Notes under the pieces: generated by a model
Seen by the model: the letters and a program-made list of their open reading frames with translations, nothing else
Told to the model about the DNA's origin: nothing
Databases searched by the model: none
Shown here: positions 61,359 to 64,000 of the stretch, in pieces
Layout: every line of letters begins with the position of its first letter
Position numbering within the stretch: the stretch's first letter is position 1
Program-made: the position numbers and the translations under genes
From: Methylocystis sp. H62
GTDB lineage: Bacteria; Pseudomonadota; Alphaproteobacteria; Rhizobiales; Beijerinckiaceae
DNA length: 64,000 nucleotides
Assembly (NCBI RefSeq): GCF_015709515.1
Contig: NZ_JADNQZ010000059.1
Coordinates: 186,001 to 250,000, forward strand
Direction of reading: 5' to 3'

Positions 61359-61490
61359 GTCATGCCCGGCCTTGCGCCGGGCGTCTACGCCGGGACATCG
61401 CGAAACGCATCGCGTGGAGGCATTCGGCTCATGTTCTCACGATTACATCGTGTCGTCGCGTGGATGGCCGCGACAAGCGCGGCCATGACG
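61359..61490. repeat. GTCATGCCCGG-type intergenic repeat (family E)
   Basis: GTCATGCCCGGCCTTGCGCC, CGGGCGTCTACGCCGGGA, then CGTCGCGTGGATGGCCGCGA and CAAGCGCGGCCATGACG: outer arms GTCATG and CATGAC are inverted, with inner hairpins GGCCGCG-ACAAG-CGCGGCC and CCCGGC...GCCGGG. One copy, within the 390-bp gene-free stretch 61246-61635, where I see nothing else but a ribosome site near 61625. Confidence 0.7.
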
Positions 61491-61635
61491 CGGTGAGAGC
61501 CCGCCTTGTGAACCTGGATTCGGAGCCCTGTTGCTTATGCAGGCCGGCTTGACGGCGTGGGCATAGCGGTTACTGTTTCAGCGACTATTGGCGATGCCTA
61601 TCCCCGTGTAGCGGCGAATTACGGGAAGGATTGTC

Positions 61636-62379
61636 TTGAGGCCTTTCAACAAGCGTTTGCGCAGATCATCGTCTGCCGCTGGAGGCAGGCTGCGCCTCGG
61701 CGCGGTTCTGCTTGCCGCGATGCTGGTCGGCAGCGCCGCTCCGGCCGGAGCGGCGGAGACCTACAGAGGCGATGATCCCGACTCCTACGAGTGCAGTTCG
61801 GACTTCAACATTCTCAACCGATTTTCCGCGCCGCCCGGCGCTCCGGCGAGATCGACCAAATATTCGGACGTGAAGTTCAACCTTGAGAACAACGTCATCT
61901 CGGTCAAGGACGCATCGAATTCGAGGGATTTGGCGTACATCACCGTCGGAGAAGGTGCCAAATATTGTGTCTTCAAAGACATACAAAGCTATGATCGAGC
62001 AAAAGAATTTTTGCCGACGACTGAGAGATGTGCAATAAAGTACTTCATTTTTCGTATAAGAATTGTGATAGACGCCGAGTTGCCGGTAAGAACGTTTTCA
62101 TTGCAAGGCTCACCACCGGAGTTCGACAGAATGGATCATATTGTCGATATTAGTGTATATCGGGCAGCAGATCGCAGAAAGAGCGTTTCTGCTGCTGGTT
62201 GCAACGAAGTTGGAAACAGTCCAGATAGCCCTTTCTTTGCCATAGGTATTCATGGACTGAGGACTGCCAACAAGTCTGCTCTCAACGTTATAGAAGAATT
62301 GCCGTTTGGTCAGGCTTCTTCTGTCTATGAGCGCAAAGTTCTGAAGAAGGCAGGACCAGGAGTTCCGCTGCCGAAGTAG
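61636..62379 (+). CDS. Exported protein of unknown function, low-GC 3' part
   Basis: 247 residues from TTG 61636, which has GGAAGGA at proper distance. An Arg-rich start and hydrophobic stretch (LRLGAVLLAAMLVGSAAPAGA) form a signal peptide cleaved near residue 40. The mature part has four Cys (ECSS, YCVF, RCAI, GCNE) likely forming disulfides, and beta-rich segments (SDVKFNLENNVISVKDAS, KYFIFRIRIVIDAEL). From about 61960 the DNA is strikingly AT-richer than the region. No family recognised. Followed 31 bp later by another unknown gene; the two look like a transferred pair. Confidence 0.65.
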   Translation: MRPFNKRLRRSSSAAGGRLRLGAVLLAAMLVGSAAPAGAAETYRGDDPDSYECSSDFNILNRFSAPPGAPARSTKYSDVKFNLENNVISVKDASNSRDLAYITVGEGAKYCVFKDIQSYDRAKEFLPTTERCAIKYFIFRIRIVIDAELPVRTFSLQGSPPEFDRMDHIVDISVYRAADRRKSVSAAGCNEVGNSPDSPFFAIGIHGLRTANKSALNVIEELPFGQASSVYERKVLKKAGPGVPLPK

Positions 62380-62410
62380 AGCACGGTGACAGGAAAAATA
62401 TGGCAGTGAA

Positions 62411-62926
62411 ATGTTTAGCAAAACTGAAAGACGCGCGTACTATTTTGTGCTGACCATGGTCGTTCTATCGTTTGTGATTATTGGCGTTTTGCCGTTGTTT
62501 CGCCTTGCTCAATATTTATGGCCAGATGACTCTGGGCAAGACGTCACAGAGTTCGTATTGTCCGCGCCTCGTCAAAACCAAATCCTGAATCTGAACCAGT
62601 TGTTCTCCGCGGACACAATTTGCATTGTTCCGCCGGAGGCCAATGTCAACGAACATATTCGAAGGGCGCTTCCTGAAAAGCAGATTTCAGTTCCGGGCGA
62701 TGATGACGATTACGAGGACAATGTGGCGCGCTGGCGCATTGTCGCGAGCTGGGACGCCACGCGGCTCGTGAAAGTTTTCGACGTATGGTCAACGACGACC
62801 TCAAAGAGGAAATATCCTTTAGAGCTGTCCGCCAAAGATAGAGATGCGCCAGGCGCGATCTGTTCCAGGCGACTTCTCGTGAAAATAGAAACAATAAACG
62901 GAGAAGTGACAGCGACAGTGCAGTAG
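62411..62926 (+). CDS. Membrane-anchored protein of unknown function
   Basis: 171 residues. One N-terminal membrane helix (FVLTMVVLSFVIIGVLPLFRL, about 12-32), a periplasmic domain with two Cys (TICIVPP, AICSRR), an acidic loop GDDDDYED and a strand-rich end (RRLLVKIETINGEVTATV). Less GC-rich than its neighbours, like the gene before it. No family recognised. Probably co-transcribed with 61636. Confidence 0.6.
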   Translation: MFSKTERRAYYFVLTMVVLSFVIIGVLPLFRLAQYLWPDDSGQDVTEFVLSAPRQNQILNLNQLFSADTICIVPPEANVNEHIRRALPEKQISVPGDDDDYEDNVARWRIVASWDATRLVKVFDVWSTTTSKRKYPLELSAKDRDAPGAICSRRLLVKIETINGEVTATVQ

Positions 62927-62968
62927 CGTTGGCAGACCGCCGGTTAGCAGCAGCCCCCGGCTGGCGTA

Positions 62969-64000
62969 TCACCTGTCGGCGCTCGCCTCGACCTCTAGGC
63001 TTTCCAAAATCTCGCTCGGTTTTCGCGCCAGCACGTCGATCGCGTTGACGCCCTTTGGCGCGGCGAAGCGCAGATGCAGCCGCTTCGGCTTCTCGATATA
63101 GGCCGAAACCGCGTCGGCGATGCGCTTGGCGTTTGCCCCTGCGCCGCCGAGCGCCGTAATCGCCGTCGCGGCGGCCTTGGCGTAATCGGCGCGCGCCTTG
63201 TCGACGGATGTTTTCTGCTCCTTGGCTTCAAGCGCGAGCACACGATCGACGAGGCCGTCGCCTTCGAGCGTCAGATCGATCGACTTAATCGATGTTGTGA
63301 GCATGGCGGCGCGCGAAATGAGGGGCGAGGTTGAGAACGCCGCGTTCGATACATTGCCGAAGCGCGCCGTAAGATGCGCGACGCCCATGTCTTTGGCGTC
63401 GATCGCGACAGGCTCCAGCGCCGCTTCGGATGTCTTCTCGCGCCATTCTCCAGCCGCGACGCCGGAGAGCGCGAGTTCGCGATAGCCGAGCGCCAGGAAA
63501 TGCGATGTCGTCTGGGTTTCGCCGCGCGCGGAAAGATCGACGACGAAATTGTCGACGCGGCCGGAGAATTTCGTCGGCGTCATGCCAATAAAATTGTCGA
63601 ACGTCGCGCTGGCGTTCTCGACGCTGAATTTCATGCGCGATGGTTCACTGATCTTTGGGTCGGGAATATCGGCGGCGACGCCGCGCAGCTCGATGCGCGC
63701 CAGCTTGGGATAGGCGGCGCCCTCTAGGACTGGAGCGAGCTGCACGTCATTCAGCGCAAATCGCTTCACCGACAGTTGGCCGCCGTCAGACGCGGCGAGC
63801 GAGAAATCGTCCAAAAACATCTCGCCGGCGCCGGCGCCCGCGACTTTGCGCAGACCGGCGCGCGCGATCTTCGCCGTGAACGGCTTCCCTGCGGGTTCGC
63901 CCTTGCCGATGGCGACGACGTCATCAGCGTCGATCGCCGCCGCCTCGAAGGATTGAAGCGCGTCGAGCACATCGCGCCTCAGCGCGGGATCATCTTCGGA
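62969..64000 (-). CDS. Unrecognised protein, 5' end beyond window
   Basis: At least 343 codons; the frame stays open past a GTG at 63970 to the window edge, so the start is outside. The visible part alternates hydrophobic and polar residues in repeated units (RMKFSVENASATFDNFIGMT, SLAASDGGQLSVKRFALNDV, SIKSIDLTLEGDGLVDRVLA), suggesting a long beta-rich, possibly periplasmic lipid-transfer-like fold. A Lys/Ala helical segment lies near the end (KTSVDKARADYAKAAATAI). No family assigned. Convergent with the gene at 62411. Confidence 0.75.
   Translation of the reverse strand, partial: SEDDPALRRDVLDALQSFEAAAIDADDVVAIGKGEPAGKPFTAKIARAGLRKVAGAGAGEMFLDDFSLAASDGGQLSVKRFALNDVQLAPVLEGAAYPKLARIELRGVAADIPDPKISEPSRMKFSVENASATFDNFIGMTPTKFSGRVDNFVVDLSARGETQTTSHFLALGYRELALSGVAAGEWREKTSEAALEPVAIDAKDMGVAHLTARFGNVSNAAFSTSPLISRAAMLTTSIKSIDLTLEGDGLVDRVLALEAKEQKTSVDKARADYAKAAATAITALGGAGANAKRIADAVSAYIEKPKRLHLRFAAPKGVNAIDVLARKPSEILESLEVEASADR

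Overview
The window is GC-rich chromosomal DNA from an alphaproteobacterium, most likely of the Hyphomicrobiales (Rhizobiales). The evidence is gene content and order: an F0-only ATP synthase operon atpI-B-E-F'-F with a b/b' pair, a ctaC-D-B-(CoxF)-G-E-DUF983-surf1-thrC block, phbA-phbB divergent from phaR, an HWE-family phytochrome kinase, a DUF2778/Tlde1-like protein, an IalB-family protein, and many palindromic intergenic repeats. The style of genes and repeats resembles Methylocystaceae/Beijerinckiaceae, but no methane- or methanol-oxidation gene is present, so the family is an inference. There is no rRNA, tRNA, CRISPR array, prophage or insertion sequence that I can recognise.

Layout. 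1-7040: 3'-truncated oligopeptidase B, two small exported or membrane proteins, polyprenyl diphosphate synthase, a COG4123 methyltransferase, a B12-binding radical SAM protein and a Tlde1-like protein. 7041-11760: a gene-poor stretch with an unrecognised, less GC-rich gene, glyQ (no glyS follows), an unknown protein and a ChaC-like enzyme. 11761-20967: smc, an AI-2E-type transporter, a bacteriophytochrome histidine kinase with its own receiver domain, a ceramidase-like protein and a CPBP-type membrane protein. 21114-25276: ATP synthase F0 operon and a two-gene exported-protein operon. 25601-33861: aa3-type cytochrome c oxidase structural and assembly genes, then thrC. 33883-43630: RimJ-like acetyltransferase, rph, EF-G-like GTPase, a MarR plus Fe-S/SCP2 operon, pirin, and a LysR-controlled three-gene oxidative-stress-type operon. 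43706-48555: L,D-transpeptidase, LPG-synthase-type membrane protein, polyhydroxybutyrate genes phbB, phbA and phaR. 48769-64000: ychF, a RoxA/MauG-like dihaem cytochrome, a second L,D-transpeptidase, a minus-strand run rluA-tldD-pmbA-ABC transporter-GNAT, an enoyl-CoA hydratase-like protein, two unknown exported or anchored proteins, and a 5'-truncated unknown protein.

Working together: the ATP synthase stator/rotor genes and the cytochrome oxidase block build the aerobic respiratory chain; SURF1, CtaB, CtaG and the CoxF-like protein mature the oxidase. PhbA and PhbB make 3-hydroxybutyryl-CoA from acetyl-CoA, and PhaR probably senses polymer.

The most striking non-coding signal is a set of ~110-115 bp repeats whose same end supplies the stop codon of the neighbouring gene in every copy seen (ispB, atpI, the 24112 gene; a related element does so for phbB). 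Other leads: a duplicated sequence immediately upstream of both start codons of the MarR/Fe-S operon, an 18-bp direct repeat between the phytochrome and ceramidase genes, a CX3CH haem site in the dihaem cytochrome, and an altered CuA loop in CtaC. I did not find a clear-cut new defence or biosynthetic system.
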